From Prunella strophiata (taxonomy: Eukaryota; Chordata; Aves; Passeriformes; Prunellidae): a DNA stretch of 64,000 nt. Below, one piece after another: positions 25,801 to 38,817 of the stretch. The stretch lies in the NCBI GenBank assembly GCA_036583965.1, contig JAZBQD010000019.1, forward strand, positions 15,887,585-15,951,584, given 5' to 3'. A model generated the notes under the pieces. It was given only the letters and a program-made list of their open reading frames with translations. It made no database searches and was not told where the DNA came from. The position numbers were made by a program, and so were the translations under genes. Within the stretch, counting starts at the first letter, position 1. Every line of letters starts with the position of its first letter.

Positions 25801-28800
25801 AAGGCACTTCTGTAGCTGTGCTCCTCTACTGTTGGGTAGAGCCTGTGAGGCTCCATCAGCACAAGTGAGCAGAAGGCTTGTCTGCAAAACCTTCCTCTTT
25901 CAGCCTGAGCACCCACAGGATGACGTGAATTCCTCTCTTGGGAATCAGAAAGATTCTGCTCATTAAGGAAAGTGGGCATAAGATGAAAGTCTAGAGCTAA
26001 AAAGTAAAGGAGGATCTGATACAGACCATAGCTTTGTGAAGTGGTTGTCTCTGAGGAAGAGTTCATCTGGGAGAAAAAAGTCCATCAGGCTGGCTTTACT
26101 ATGACCTTTGCCTTTATTTCTTCCTTATGGTTTATACTTTATCTTGGGTCTAAGCTGATTTCATCATGTTCAAAACCCATAATTAGCACTCCTAAATTGC
26201 ATGGAAATGACAAGTTATTGTGATTTTTTTTTTTAATAGTTTCATATTTATAGTCAGTTGTGAGATTTCCTCACTTGCTGCCCAGATGCTTCAAAATCAC
26301 TTCTTTTTTAAAGACCAAGACTGTTGCTCTGCAGATGTTCCATTTAACACAGATATTCTGTGTGCAGTTCTTGTATGTCAAGCTAGGTTAAGATTGAAAT
26401 CGTGCCCTCAAAGCTGAGTCTGCTCTGCCCTCTTGTGTCTTTGTTGCCAAATGCTCCCCAGACACAGCTCCTTTACCCTTAAAACTGGAATTTTCCCCTC
26501 AGAGACTTAAAGAGTGAGATGCAAACACATAGATATTCATATATGTGTTGGCTTTTTCAGTGATGAGTATAGATCAACATATGTTTGAACTAAATCTGTT
26601 CTGGCAATATTCCTCATGCACATGCATTTCTGAGAGGGAAGGGAAAACAACTTGGGAGTATCTTTAATACAGCACAAAAGTGCTGAAATAAACCTGTTAA
26701 AGTTGTGGGGTTTATGAATAAAGCTTTTAGGTTTATGAAGCTTCAACTGAAAAATTATCTACCAGAGGGAGGAGTGACAAGGGGTTCTTCCAGTTCACAG
26801 GGCCTGGGCTGCTGTGAAGTTGGGGTTGGCTTTGCTTGACTGACTCCTTGATGTAGCAACTTTTGACCTTAACAGAATTTACAGTCCAAGGCTATAAGTT
26901 TACAGTCAATAAAGGGATTCAAAGGGCAAAACACTCTGTCATGTAGTGGTTTACAATACCTTTGAGATAAGATTCAGCTGCATGCTTAAAAAAACCTTGC
27001 CAGCTTCTCTGTGTGGTTGGGGTTTTTTGGTTGAAAATGAACTCAGTAGGCAGGGGTGAGATGGAATTTGAGATTTCCTCCCCTTACTGTATTAGGAGGA
27101 AAAGACATTGCCCTGGCTGTGTATCCTCTCTATTCCCACAGGAGCAGAGTGCCACAAGCTGATGGAAGCTACAGTGAAGCACAGTTTACTGAAAACATAT
27201 TTATTTTTAAAGAGTCTTAAATGTTTTCAAATCACATTGCAAACTATTCTATTAAAGAGTGGCTTTTTTTAACAAAGTAGGAAGTTTAGAGTTTGTTCCC
27301 ATCTGCTGTAAATCTTTCTGATAGTTTAAGGCTTAAGATTTGCTTCATGAGTGTTAGATGATGAGCCAGTCCTGATTTTGACATGGATGGTTTTGTATTT
27401 TTCTTAAGGGTGTTAAGCACTTTTCAAAGCAGCTTTGTCATTTTTCTGTGTACTGCACTGTGGGATGTGGAGGGTGTGTACCCAGTCTTTTCAGGAAGTA
27501 ATACTGACAACCTTTCCAGGCACAGAGAGCAACTCAGGCACAAGCTGTGCTCCTTTTGGACTTGGCAAGCAGAATTGAGGGATCTAGGTGTGCCAAGTCT
27601 GTTGCACACCTGGGGGACTCCAGGCCTTCTCTTGTGCTCCTTTGACAAACTGTATCTTCCTTCCACCTGTTTCACAAATTCACTGTACCAGCTTCTTTTA
27701 CCTTTCCCTGTCCTCAGCACACCCCTCATTTGGTGCATCTTTTACCTTCTATGTTTACCTTCAGTGCAAAGAAGGCACTGCTAATGATGAGTATTGAGCC
27801 TGGACAAAAGATTTGATATTCATCAGTGAAGACCTTCTGGTTTATGTTTTTCTAGTAACACTCTCAGGATTTTGGTTGATGGTGCTCAGACTGAAGCTTC
27901 TAACAGGTAGTTTGTTCAGCTACTGTAATGACCCCAGTAGCATCAAAAATTCTTTTCCTGGAACTCCTTAAACTAGCTCCATAAAGCCCTGCCTGGCCTG
28001 GGGGAGGTGAAACCTTCTCCTCACTTCATAAATGGAAGTTCAGAGTTCAACAGTGTTTGCTGACTGCATTGTGGTTTTGTGGAAGGAGGTTGGTGGTGTT
28101 GAGAATAAATACTCTTTTTTTCAGCCTGTCTGCTGCACTTCCTAATCACTGGGCTAGGTGGTGAAGGAAGGTGAATTATGAGGTAGGGAAGCATGTTTAG
28201 ACAGTAAATCTGAAGTTCAATAGGCAATGGCTTTCTCATTGTATTTCCTTTCTAGACACAGGTTTTGAGCTATTCTCACAGATGACCATAAATTCTCTTT
28301 AAACTCTTTTTCTGAAGACAAGGAAATATAGTTTGTTGATCTATGAATGAAGGGCATTGGATCTGTAATCTATTATTTGTTTTCTTACCTGTCCAAAACC
28401 ATAAGGACCAAAGAAATCCAAATAGATTTGTCTTCTCTTACAGTTTATTTTTTCCCCACAGTCATCCACAGCTGCCCACTGTGTTGGTACTTCTCAAACT
28501 TTTATAGTACCCTTATCAGAAACCATCCCAGGACTGTCTTGTACAGCCCTGTCAGAGTAGTTTCCATTTATTTTTAAGACTTGGTTCACCTGGGAACAGC
28601 CATGTATTACTCTTATTTTTCCTCTATCCATTTTCCCTGGCTACTGAATGGGAGTGTGTTGAGTGTTTGGCCTCTTGTGCCTTCTTCTGGGGTTTTGGGT
28701 ATCCTGTGACTGTTTGGCAGGCTGTCTGCAGGCCACCAGGGTGCCCTGAGTAGAGAAGCATTATTCAGCATCTCTTACTAAAGCAAGTCCTGAGCACAAA

Positions 28801-31800
28801 GAATTCCACCAATTCTCACTGCCAGAAAACTTTTCCCCAGCCAGTTTTTAGTCTGCATCTTCCCCATCTTCACATCCCATTGCTCCTGTCACTATTGTTG
28901 AACTTCATCTGCAGTAATCCCCTCCTGGCACTGACACCCTGCTTTGAGTGCTCTTTCCCCTCTCTGTTGTTGGTTAGCTGTGTCACTCATCCTGTACACT
29001 GGCTGCTATCAGTCAAGCCCTCGTAATAATGTTGTTGCTCCATGGGAATGGAACAGCACTCTGACAAAGCTCAGCCCACAGCAGGGTGTGCCAGAGCTGA
29101 CTGCCCTGCTGCTGTGATTGCTGCCTGTCACCTGTGACCTTAGTGCCAGCTCCTTGCTGTCCTCAGGTGTCCCACTACCAACCCTCCCCTGTGCTTGCAA
29201 TGAGCATGATCCCTGCAGCCGTGAGCTCCATTCAGAGGGGATGGAGGGACAAAGTGCAGGTGGCACTGGAAGAACAGAAATAATGGCTGAAAAAATGAAC
29301 AGCCTAGATGAGAGATGGGGATGGGAGTGAGAAAAAATACAGAAAGTAAGAAAGAGGAGAGAGAGAGCTCCCTCTGAGATCAAATAATCTTGAAGAAAAG
29401 GGAGAATATCTAAAGACAAATATGGAAAACAGATACCACAAAGTTTGTGCTAAGGCATGCAATGAAAATGAGGACAAAGATGGGGGAGGAACAGAGTGAC
29501 AGAATTTTGACTTTTAAATTTAATTATAATATGTTGTTTTTAACAACAAAAGTGCTACAGATACTTTTGGTACTTGTCTGAAGTGAAAGCTGAACACTCT
29601 GATCTGAAGAATCTTTCCTTGTTGCTGTTGAGTTGGCAGTTCTGGACCTGACAGGGTTCACCTGGAGTCGTGGCCATATTTCAAAGGCAGGATTCTCAGA
29701 GACAACCAGGTGCTTAGAAAATAAAGAAATACCATTCTCTAAATGTGCACTGTTGCAATCTACAGAATCTAAATTCACTGCAGTCTGTAGACTTAGGGAC
29801 AGACTTTTCCTGCTGATATCTTTGGTCCAGCACAGGCTGCATGAAGGAAGATAGGGTTAATAATTGTGGTCATCTGCTTATTGTGTGATGCAGTGTATGC
29901 ACCCAAAGGGAGGGGGGAAGTGCCTGACTTTCAGTTTCAGATCCAATGTGAAAAGATCAGAAACTGCATATGTAATAATCTCTTGGGATTTAAGGTCACT
30001 TGTGCATAGCCAAGGGTGGAAGATGAGGCAGAGTTTTATCCAAAATTGTTGTTTTAGAAGAAGACTCTTCCACTCAGCAGCACAGCACAGAGCTGAGTAC
30101 TGATGGTAGAAAAGCAACAGCATCAGCTCTGTGCACAGGTTCTGGGTTGTACCAGGTCTGTGTCCCAGCAGAGTCACTTCTGCTAGGGGTGTGTGGCCAG
30201 TGCAGCTGCACAGGAGGGGTGACATGGCTGTGGCCTCATGACTGCTTTTATTAAAGTATTTTGTTCACACTGGGCTCTCAGGTGCAAATGAGAATAGTGC
30301 TTGGTTTTACACTGGAGGGTTAGGCTGGAGCATCAATACAAAGGGGCAGCAGTGGAGCAAGAATCATGACACCCTTCTCATCTCTCCACTGTTACGTTTA
30401 CTTGTTTGTGTATATTTACTTTTGTTCTTTTTGGCAATGGTTTCCCATGGTGTCTTGTCACTGCTGGTTTGCAAAGAAGTGGTGACAGTGCCAAGAGTCC
30501 AGCACCTGACTCAGCTCAGTAAGTCCACACTAAAGCAGCTTATTCAGCAGGAGGGGAGGGAAGGTTCAGTGCACCACTGGGGGTCATTTGCACTATGTGG
30601 GTTGCATGGTGCAGTTCCAAGCTGATCAGTAAATCAGTACTGAATTGACTCTCAGCCATTGAGTGAGGTCTGTCCTGGACCTCAGTGCAGAGAAGGTGTG
30701 CAGGGACTGCTGTCACTCTGATAGTGGGAGCTGGATGATGAGAGGAAGCTTTAGCTGTGTTTGCCACCCTGGGAAGGAGGAGAGGATGATTGCTGGAGGA
30801 TTTTTTATTTTAACCTGCAGCTATCTTTAGAATTTCAGTGTGTGCAGTTAAACTCAGAGCAGCAGTTTTCTAGCTGTAGGCTCTACTGAAATCTTGTGTT
30901 GAGTGAAGATTTATTTGTTCTCAGGTCTGGCTGTGAATTAATGGTCTGTTTTAGAGGTTTCAGTGGGCTAGAATTGCCTTCTTGATAGACAAAATGCCAG
31001 TGCTATGCAAACTCAGCAGGAGCACTTTGAGATGCTAAGAGTCTTCTTTGCTACTTTTTGTTGATCCAGGTGGTCCTTTCTAAGTACAAAGTCAAAGAAA
31101 TTACTGTTTGCCCCTTCCTTCATCTCCCTATGCAAGTGTCATGTAGTCAGCAGGAACACTGAATCCTCCCTGTCTCCCTTTCCTGTTTGCATGAGAGAGA
31201 AGCAGAGGAAGTGAGATGGAACCATACTCTGCATCTGAAGGCAAAGTTATTTGTGAGCCTTAAGCATGTGGGTGGGAGAGCTGCCAAGCCAAAGTTGTTC
31301 CCAAGTATCTGTAAACTAAATCTGATTCCCTAAATTCATCCAACTATGGAACTTTCACTCTGGCAAAGGCTTGTAAATATTACAGTACCTGTCACTTTTG
31401 GATGCTGCTTTCTGTTTTCATAGCAGCAAATTGAAAGCTTTGAAATCTGGGATGTTTTGCTTAGTTTTGTAGAGGTTGACCTCAATGCCTCAATCTTTCT
31501 GCTCCTTTTAGAATCTATGAAAATAGCCTTTTCTCAGAAAACTTCTTGTAGTGACAACACTGCTAATGAACAGAATTCTCAGATATTCCAAAAGTTTGGG
31601 GATGTATGTGTACCATAACAACAGAGTTTTGCATCTCCGTTACTTTCAGTGATTCAGTTTTCTTTACATATATACTTAAAATTAAGTGAACAGTATTAAT
31701 CTAAACAATGTTTATAAAGTGATTTCTGAATGCATGTCTGTCTCAGAGTTATGTTTAGCTTTGCTGGGCTTCTAGTTCACATGCACTTTTCAGTTTCTGC

Positions 31801-33141
31801 ACCATCTGCACAGCATGGCCTCCACTTGTTTCAATTCAGCCATGCTTTGCTTATTTTCAAGACAAGTTGCTGGTTGATATAAACCTGTGACTTGAGTTTG
31901 CCAGATGCAGTTGCTCCCACCATTTGTGCTTGTCTCCAGTTGCTTCTTGGAGGAAGGTGTCATCCTTTTTCTCTTGAAATAAGTCTGAAAAGCGAGTTTT
32001 GGCAGACCTGTTCTGAATTGTGTTCAGTACTATGCAGCTAACTCAAGTTATAACTCATTTGTGGCTCCAGAATTAACCTGGCCACAGCTTAAACTTCATT
32101 AAAGCAGTACTTTTTTAAGGCTGTGCTTACTGAGGAGTTAATTTAAGTAGTCATTCATACTTGTGTGATGTCCTTGATTTGACTTAGTCAATGTTGTCAA
32201 AGTGCCCACAGCTTGTCTGAAACCTGTGGCCCTGCTGACCTGTCTCAGAGCTATGGCTGAAGCCAAGGTTCTCTGTACACTCCACATTGCAGCCCAGCCC
32301 TCTTAAGTGATTTATGTGCAAGTCCTATGAGTCCTGCAGTGATTTCTGCCTTTCCTGCTGCATTCCCAGGGGAATCTCAGTTTTCCTACAGTGAACAGGA
32401 AATGCATCCTAGAGTAAGTCAACTTACCAAGTCACTAGGAGGGCTGGTTTTTGACTCCAGCCTTCTCACAACCCCATGTGAACAAGCACAAGCATTGGCA
32501 GAAACACTCTGGAGCAGTCCTGCTCCATTAAATTTTACCATGGTTCCCATGATTCTTCTCTTTACCCAGGACTTGCTGAGCAGTCTTGACATGGTGGTGT
32601 CTCAGCAGTGCTCTGGTTGGCTTTGCCAGACCAAATGAACACTGCTTTCATGGCAGAGCCATCCCAGAGAACAGCAGAATGTTCTGGCACCTTGTCTGAA
32701 GTAAATACACACTGGAATCTGCCATCTGAGGAGCCCTACAGGAGATATGGCTTTGTGAGACTGCCTATTCTAGTCACATTTGCAGATCATTCTGGTTTTT
32801 GTAAAATGCTTTAGAAAATTATGCCTGAAGGCATAAAAAGATCCCAGTTGCTTTTCACCTCACTGGCTAAGTCTTTTGCAGTGTGTTCCTAACCAGGTGA
32901 TCATTTTTGCTGCCTGTGAAAATACTGGCTTTATATTGCCTCTTAGATTGCATGAAAATTGAGCCTTTCATCTTCTGAAGTGTTTCCAGAAACTCAAATT
33001 CAGGCCTGGCTAACAGTCCTTTTGGGTGCTTTAATATAAGCTGACTATTAAGAAGCAGTTAGTATGGAGAGAGATGGGTAATGATGCAGCTGAGGAAGCT
33101 AAACCCCTCATCCTCATTTGAGTCTTTTTCTTCTCTTGCAG

Positions 33142-33240
33142 ATGAGAGGATCTGTTCACCACCATTTATGGAGCTGACGAGTGCCTGTGGAGAAGATACC
33201 TTGAAGCTTATAGAGAAGAATGGACTGGCATTCCCATTCA
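33142..33240 (+). CDS. ITPK1: ITPK1 coding exon: residues about 122-155 (ATP-grasp kinase, partial gene)
   Basis: This is the first recognised exon of inositol-tetrakisphosphate 1-kinase. The enzyme phosphorylates and isomerises inositol tris- and tetrakisphosphates in the cytosol, on the route to the higher inositol phosphates. The exon follows ttctcttgcag and ends at the donor gtatgt, with 99 nt in phase 2-in/1-out. It encodes RICSPPFMELTSACGEDT and then a segment ending in GLAFPF, the inter-domain region before the central ATP-grasp domain. Numbering back from the catalytic residues in the later exons gives residue 122 for the split first codon. That agrees with human numbering, with no length change. 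Six consecutive exons with matching phases run to 48022 and encode 286 residues, so the full protein should be about 407 residues. The N-terminal 121 residues lie left of the window. Confidence 0.97.
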
Positions 33241-35126
33241 GTATGTACATGAGCTTTTCTTTGGTGCTTCTTAGTAGGTTCTAAATACTGCACATGCACC
33301 CTCCCCAAAACATAGCCAGCATTGTAGGAGTGTGGGTTTCACTGCCAGAAGTGTCAAGGATATTAAAACTTTCCTGAAACAAATGCTCTGAGGCAGTCTG
33401 CTTGGAATGTGGAACAAACCCCCTCCCTATCAGCTTTTACTTTGCCTTTTATTGATGTTCCTTACTTTCAACACCTCGCTACAGTAAACATGCATTCCTG
33501 GGAAATGCTAATAGTTCTAACAAAGTTAGCCTCTTGCCCTGAACTTGTGCAAGATGTTTCTCCTGCCAGCTGCATTCATTATTTTTCTTGAGAAAATCAC
33601 TGCCTTGCTGATTGTTCTCTTTTTTCACCCACCTCTCCCTTTCCCTGGTACAAATACCATCTCAGAAGGTAAAGGAAGGAGGGTTAACACAGATAACAGA
33701 CTCCAAGGGCCCACAGCTCAAACAGCTGCTATGAACTGTTTGTGCTTTGTAGCAAGTTTCCTTGCAGGGCTTGTGCTTTAATTGGTGCCTTTATTTGATT
33801 CCTTGCAGTATAAAGTGAGCAGGATCATTAGTCGGTGTTTGTTCCCTTGCTGCTTGCCTCATTTGTAAGGTTCAGAGGTAAAGTCGTGTGGAAAAAGCAT
33901 GTTGTGCCCTCCCTGCCATTGCTCTCCCAAATGAGGCAGGTCTCCTGAAGACAGGTTGTGAAGCAGTACTTCAAATCCCATTAATGGCTTTGCCCTCCTC
34001 TTCACATTGTGCCCTTAATGCAGACTGACTAGTCCTCAGTAGTCAGCAGTATGTATTCAGGAGGTCTGAATCAAACCCACTAAATGATGATGAAATTACA
34101 AAATAGCACTGAAAATTAAGATACCTTGATATTCTGGGAGTGATTTTTCATTTTTCATGTTTCTGTCTCTGTTTTTATTTTTTCTTGAAAATGGTCCAGC
34201 TCTCCAGAGCACGTCTGAGAGACATCATAAACCATTTTGTAAAATTCCAAATTACCAAGTTATTGTGGACTCTTATCTCCCTTTCATAGCTCCCTGTCCT
34301 CTTGCCTGGCAGTTTGATTCTTCCAACAACCTGCAAAAAAGTCTTGCCCTATCCACCCTCTCACTACTTGCAAGATTTCATCTCCTCTCCTTAACACATA
34401 GGTAACATCAGCCCTAGATATTGTGTGGGCCCTAGAGTTTTCAGCTCTTCTCTGGCCTCACAGTGGAAGGAGCATGTTGTTTCTTTCCTCTCACTGGTTT
34501 TACTGCTCCTCTTAATTAGGATGGAGGTGAGAATCAGGATATACAGAGCAGATAAATGTGAAGGAGAAAGAAAAACTGCCAGGCTTTCTGCCTTTTTCTG
34601 TCCTCCTCTATGGCTGCCTGTGAAAAATAAGTTATATCTTAGTTTGGTTCAGCCCATTACATTTGCTGCTCTTCCCTGAAAACAGGGAGGTGAAGAAAAT
34701 AAGTTGGTTTTGATTGTGTCCCAGTTCCTTTGTTTTAAGGACAGTGGTGTTTTGTGGTACCTGTAAAGTAGCTCTAGCCTCAGAAAAAAAGTTACATAGT
34801 TGTAAAAATGCTGAGTAGCCAGGATGGCAATCCTAATACTAGTACTAACTTCTTAGCTGATGCTTTGCAACTCTGTCCAGTCCTAATAAAGATCTGTGCT
34901 TGCACCTTAGTTACAGGGAAGAATTGAGAGAGTAGAGCTTGGAGCAAGCCAAGCTTTGCAGTGATTGAGGACACTGTTCAAGCAGAGACTGTCACTGGTG
35001 TCTGTTACAGGCAATGCCTTGGTCTGGTGGACTCCAGTGTTTGCATGTGTGGGTGGGAACAGGGTTATAAAGGGTTTGTGTGTTTTGTTCCAGTGGTGAA
35101 TTGTCTTTTCTCTTTTATTTACCCAG
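33241..35126 (+). other. ITPK1: ITPK1 intron
   Basis: This 1.9 kb intron runs from the donor gtatgt to the acceptor tcttttatttacccag. It interrupts the Ile-155 codon, with one base before and two after. I see no repeat, RNA gene or further coding exon in it. Confidence 0.9.
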
Positions 35127-35167
35127 TTTGTAAAACCAGAGTGGCCCATGGAACCAACTCTCATGAG
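35127..35167 (+). CDS. ITPK1: ITPK1 coding exon: residues 155-168, substrate/ATP contact loop
   Basis: At 41 nt this is the smallest ITPK1 exon seen here. It follows acccag and is followed by gtgagt. Two bases complete the Ile codon, and 13 codons give CKTRVAHGTNSHE. The two histidines fall at positions 162 and 167, the His residues reported for human ITPK1 as important for substrate handling. Lys157 sits on the ATP-grasp strand. The exon ends in phase 0. Exact agreement with human numbering supports both borders. Confidence 0.97.
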
Positions 35168-38100
35168 GTGAGTTATAAATTTTTGCAGTATTATTCACCT
35201 GCTTCCAGTCATGTCCTGTCCCCAACTCGTCCTGTGGTGGTTTGGCTGGAGATGGTGATTTCCAAGTCCTGTAGTGGGTAGGAAGAGGGCTGTGCCCAAA
35301 CCACTTTTCTTCCCCACCTCTCCTCATGTTTAATTGCACCATTATTTTTTCAAAAATCTGAAATGAAGTTAAATATGACTTGAACCTCCTGTCATGCAAG
35401 CTATTTTTAGCAGTTTCTACCTTCTATCACATTGTTGCTTCTAGCAGTTTGTAGTCTCCACTCATCTTTATCTGCAAGAAATCTCCTTCAGTCTCTCTTT
35501 TGGTAAGAGGTCCCTAAATAAAGTTTCTGTCCCAGAAGGTTACTTTTCCAATATGTATGTGGTACAGATGAGAAGTGGGTTTGTGCTTCAGATGGAGCAG
35601 TTGGCTCCTTTCCCTGAGGGGGAAGGGAGTAACAAATAGAGATGGTTTCCAGGCAATGTTCAGTTGTAATAACACAGTGGGATCTGTGGGGAGAACAGGA
35701 CTGGTAGAACTTATCTGCCTTCCTGTAAGGCAATTGCAGCTAAAATGGTTGTATATTCCTGGAATGAGTGCATTACCTATGAGATTAGCTTCCTCTAAAT
35801 TTAAGTGAGTTGAGTCTTGTTTTAATTCTTTTCCATTTGTGCTTCCTGCCTTCCTGCTTACTTCAGATCAGTTTTGAGAAGCCAGCCCTTGCTGCTGGCT
35901 CTCCTAACTCCTGCCTTCCTTTGTTAACAGCGTGGCCATCAGTCCAGGTTCCCAGCTGCTCTTGAAACGTGCACTACGGGACATTGCTGCAATGTCTCTG
36001 AGAGCTGAAGGCCATCAAGTAAATTGTAAATCTAGATGAGCAGAATGGCTGTGGCTGAAATCTTGACTGACCAGCACTTCCTTTTAAAAATGCAGTGAGA
36101 TTTTTCAGGCAGGCTTTGCCTTGGCTTATTTCACAAGCCAACAGACAGTCCTGTTAGTTTGCTGGAGCAGCTGCTATAAATTTTTGCTGTCATTCCTGAG
36201 AACACTCGGGTACTGGATTGTTAATAAATTTAGGACTCTAATTTTCCTGCTGATTTTTCTGTCAGGAGTTCCTCTGCAATTGCAAACTGAAATACATGAA
36301 CCTCAATACTTGTCCAGTTAGGCTTGGACTTTATTTCCTTGGTGAATCTTTCTTTGATCTTCTTTCATACAGTGCAGACACATCTAAGCCTCCTGCCAGA
36401 GCAAAAATTAAACTAAAATACAGCCATGGTCTGCAGTTTATCACAGGAACTTATGACGAGAGCTTAGGAGGACCCCTGGAAAAAAGCCTGAAGTCTTGCA
36501 TAGTACTTTACATAGTAGTAAAGCAGTAGTTACTTTTGGAGTTGCTGAATTCTCAGCAGTGATCCAAAATTATATTTGTGATCAGAGTGGAACTGTTCTG
36601 GAATTGCTTATGGTCAATAATTACAAAGGAAGCATAGGATAAATACCTGCTTACAGCACAATCTGTCTAAAAGATGGAGCATAGGTCTAGAAGCAAGAAA
36701 TAGTTGTCTGTTTTATTAATGACTCCTTGTCTGGTTTTTGGCAAATCACTTCATTTTTTTTGTGGCTATATTTCCAATGCAGAGCTGACACTGAAATTAG
36801 AGCACTGACCAGAAACCTGCTTTTCTTCATAAGATGGCTGTTAAGAAAGTTCAAGTACTGGCTAACAGGGACAGCTGAAGGTGTAGGCTTGAGTTTAAGT
36901 TTGGTGCATGAGTTTGGGTTTGGTGTGTGAGTTCACCAGGTGAGGCTGGCAGACTCCACTATTCTCATGTGAGTACATGCTGTTGTTAAGCTGGGGTGGT
37001 GTCACCCTTTCTGTGGTGTCTCTGGTTCTACATGGCCTCTGCACTAGCAGTGGCCTCAGCAGCTCAGCACTTGACCCTCAGTTTGCCAGCACCATTTGTT
37101 AAACTCAAGCAGAGATGATGGAAGTTGTGCTTCCTGGCTGCCAGCGGGTCAGAACATAACTAAACTTTGGTAAAGCTACCATGAGAGACCCATAGCCTGA
37201 AGAAATGTATCCAGATTTTTTTTCTGAGCATTTGAGCAGACAAGAAGGAAGAGGCAGAGAATCACTATGTTTTGTGAGACTGAATTCCTTATGGACATTG
37301 TCAGTAAAAGTTCTTGGTGCAAATGTTTTGTTTTGCCTTCAAAAGAGCTCCGCATTTATAATGAGAAATGCTGTTTGGAAATTATGATATCAAGTATTGT
37401 ACCCACGTTACTGCCAGACACAGCAGGTCTGTGCTAGATGACAAAGAGCAAGTGCACCCTGCAAACAAATTCCTGGAGCTCTATTCATGCATGTTAAAAA
37501 CCATGAGACATGGCAGTGAACCGGCATAACACACCGCCACGGGATTTATACGGGTTAGATGGGCTGTGTGCTAGTCCACAGGGCTGCCAGCACAGAGCTT
37601 TGCAGAACAGAGGCCTCACATAGCTTCCAACAGTCCAGGTCAGTGCTGTGCTGAGAAGATAAACTCTGGCTTTCCAAACTTCTAAAGTAGAATGAACCCG
37701 TTCATCTTATGTTTATTTGTGGGAATCAATAACTAATAGCAGAAGAGAACACTATAGGAACAGCACAGTTCTTGCCAGTGTGATGTTGCAGACACTATAA
37801 TGCCACACAAGAGGAGGAAGAGAACAGTGTGTCTTGCCACCAGTTAGAGACAAATGAGGTGTGATGTTGTTGCTGTGAATCATGTTGATGGATGATTCTG
37901 TTAAAGAAATTTCTTGCACAGGTTGTTATCACTCACAAATTCACTCTGTGCTGTGTAATAGGGACAGCAAGAATATCAGCTGCAAGTAGTATTGAATGCA
38001 CACATTGACTTGAACATAGAAAATGTTAATCTGCTGAGTTATTGTGCATATGTGCAGTTATTTGATCATTCATAAGGCCCAATAAATGCCTTCCTTTTCG

Positions 38101-38651
38101 GCATATTTATTCCAGTGCCTTCAAGAGGACTATCTGTTTAGAGTAATGGGGTGAAACCAAGCAGGAAAATTGATAGGCCAGCATTTGTCAGCAGTAAGAA
38201 CTGCTAGAGTGAGAAACGTCCTCTGATGGTGTGGGTGAAGCCCTGGTGCTTAGTCTGTTACAACTGGGCTGAACCAAAACAGGGAAATAGAGCTGTGGGG
38301 AAGAATTCTTGTAGTTAGTGCACAGAGCTGTTCCTTCTGTTGTTCTCATGATACAGGCTTGTATTCAATACAAACTTTGTTGTCTGTGTTGGTCAGATGT
38401 TTTATCCTTTTGTTGTACCTGCAGTTGCAGTAGTTTCCCAACTAAAGTTGCAAAGTGCTGTGAAGAAAATGTTGATTGAAAATGAAAGCTTCACTGCCAA
38501 TAGTGTTTGCAGAGCTGTGTGTCAGTTAAGTGAAACACAATGAAATAGAACAAGATGCAGAAAAGGAGATGCTCTCCTTGTTGCTTGTCAGGTGTGGGTA
38601 AGCATGAAATTATTGCCAGCCTTTTGCACAGCCATGTGTGTATGTTTGCAG
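35168..38651 (+). other. ITPK1: ITPK1 intron
   Basis: This 3.5 kb intron runs from the donor gtgagt to the acceptor tatgtttgcag. It holds an exon-like segment at 35931-36018, treated under findings, and a weak imperfect duplication of tttggtgcatgagtttggg near 36900. No CR1 or RNA gene was recognised. Skipping or inclusion of anything here would fall between two phase-0 borders. Confidence 0.88.
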
Positions 38652-38817
38652 ATGGCAATCATCTTCAACCAGGAAGGCCTCAAAGCTGTTCGCCCCCCTT
38701 GTGTCATTCAGAGCTTCATCAATCACAATGCTGTGCTCTACAAAGTCTTTGTGGTCGGGGAGTCTTACACCGTGGTGAAGAGACCATCTTTAAAGAACTT
38801 CTCTGCAGGCATCTCAG
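38652..38817 (+). CDS. ITPK1: ITPK1 coding exon: residues 169-223, central ATP-grasp domain
   Basis: This exon has 166 nt, starts in phase 0 and ends in phase 1. It begins MAIIFNQEGLKAV and contains the ATP-grasp strand pair INHNAVLYKVFVVGES, followed by YTVVKRPSLKNFSAG. Lys at computed position 199 (LYK) matches the Lys known to contact substrate in human ITPK1. The acceptor is tatgtttgcag and the donor gtatgt. The open frame continues a few codons into the intron before a stop. Sequence and exon borders agree with the vertebrate gene, with only conservative changes from the human protein as I remember it. Confidence 0.97.

Larger units (their letters stand above)
1..33141 (+). other. ITPK1: ITPK1 intron (3' part), at least 33 kb
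   Basis: This AT-rich stretch ends in a pyrimidine-rich tract and AG directly before the first recognised ITPK1 exon, so it is read as the preceding intron. I looked for the missing upstream coding exons (roughly residues 1-121 of the protein) and recognised none by eye. Short exons could still be missed. Apart from five CR1 fragments and one short AT-rich tandem repeat, which have their own entries, I see no gene, RNA gene or other mobile element. Open reading frames here are short and carry no recognisable domain. Very long introns are normal for this gene in vertebrates. Confidence 0.7.

Noticed and set aside
1..33141. Search for the missing 5' ITPK1 coding exons
   Set aside because: No segment encoding the expected N-terminal domain was recognised on the plus strand, so none is reported.
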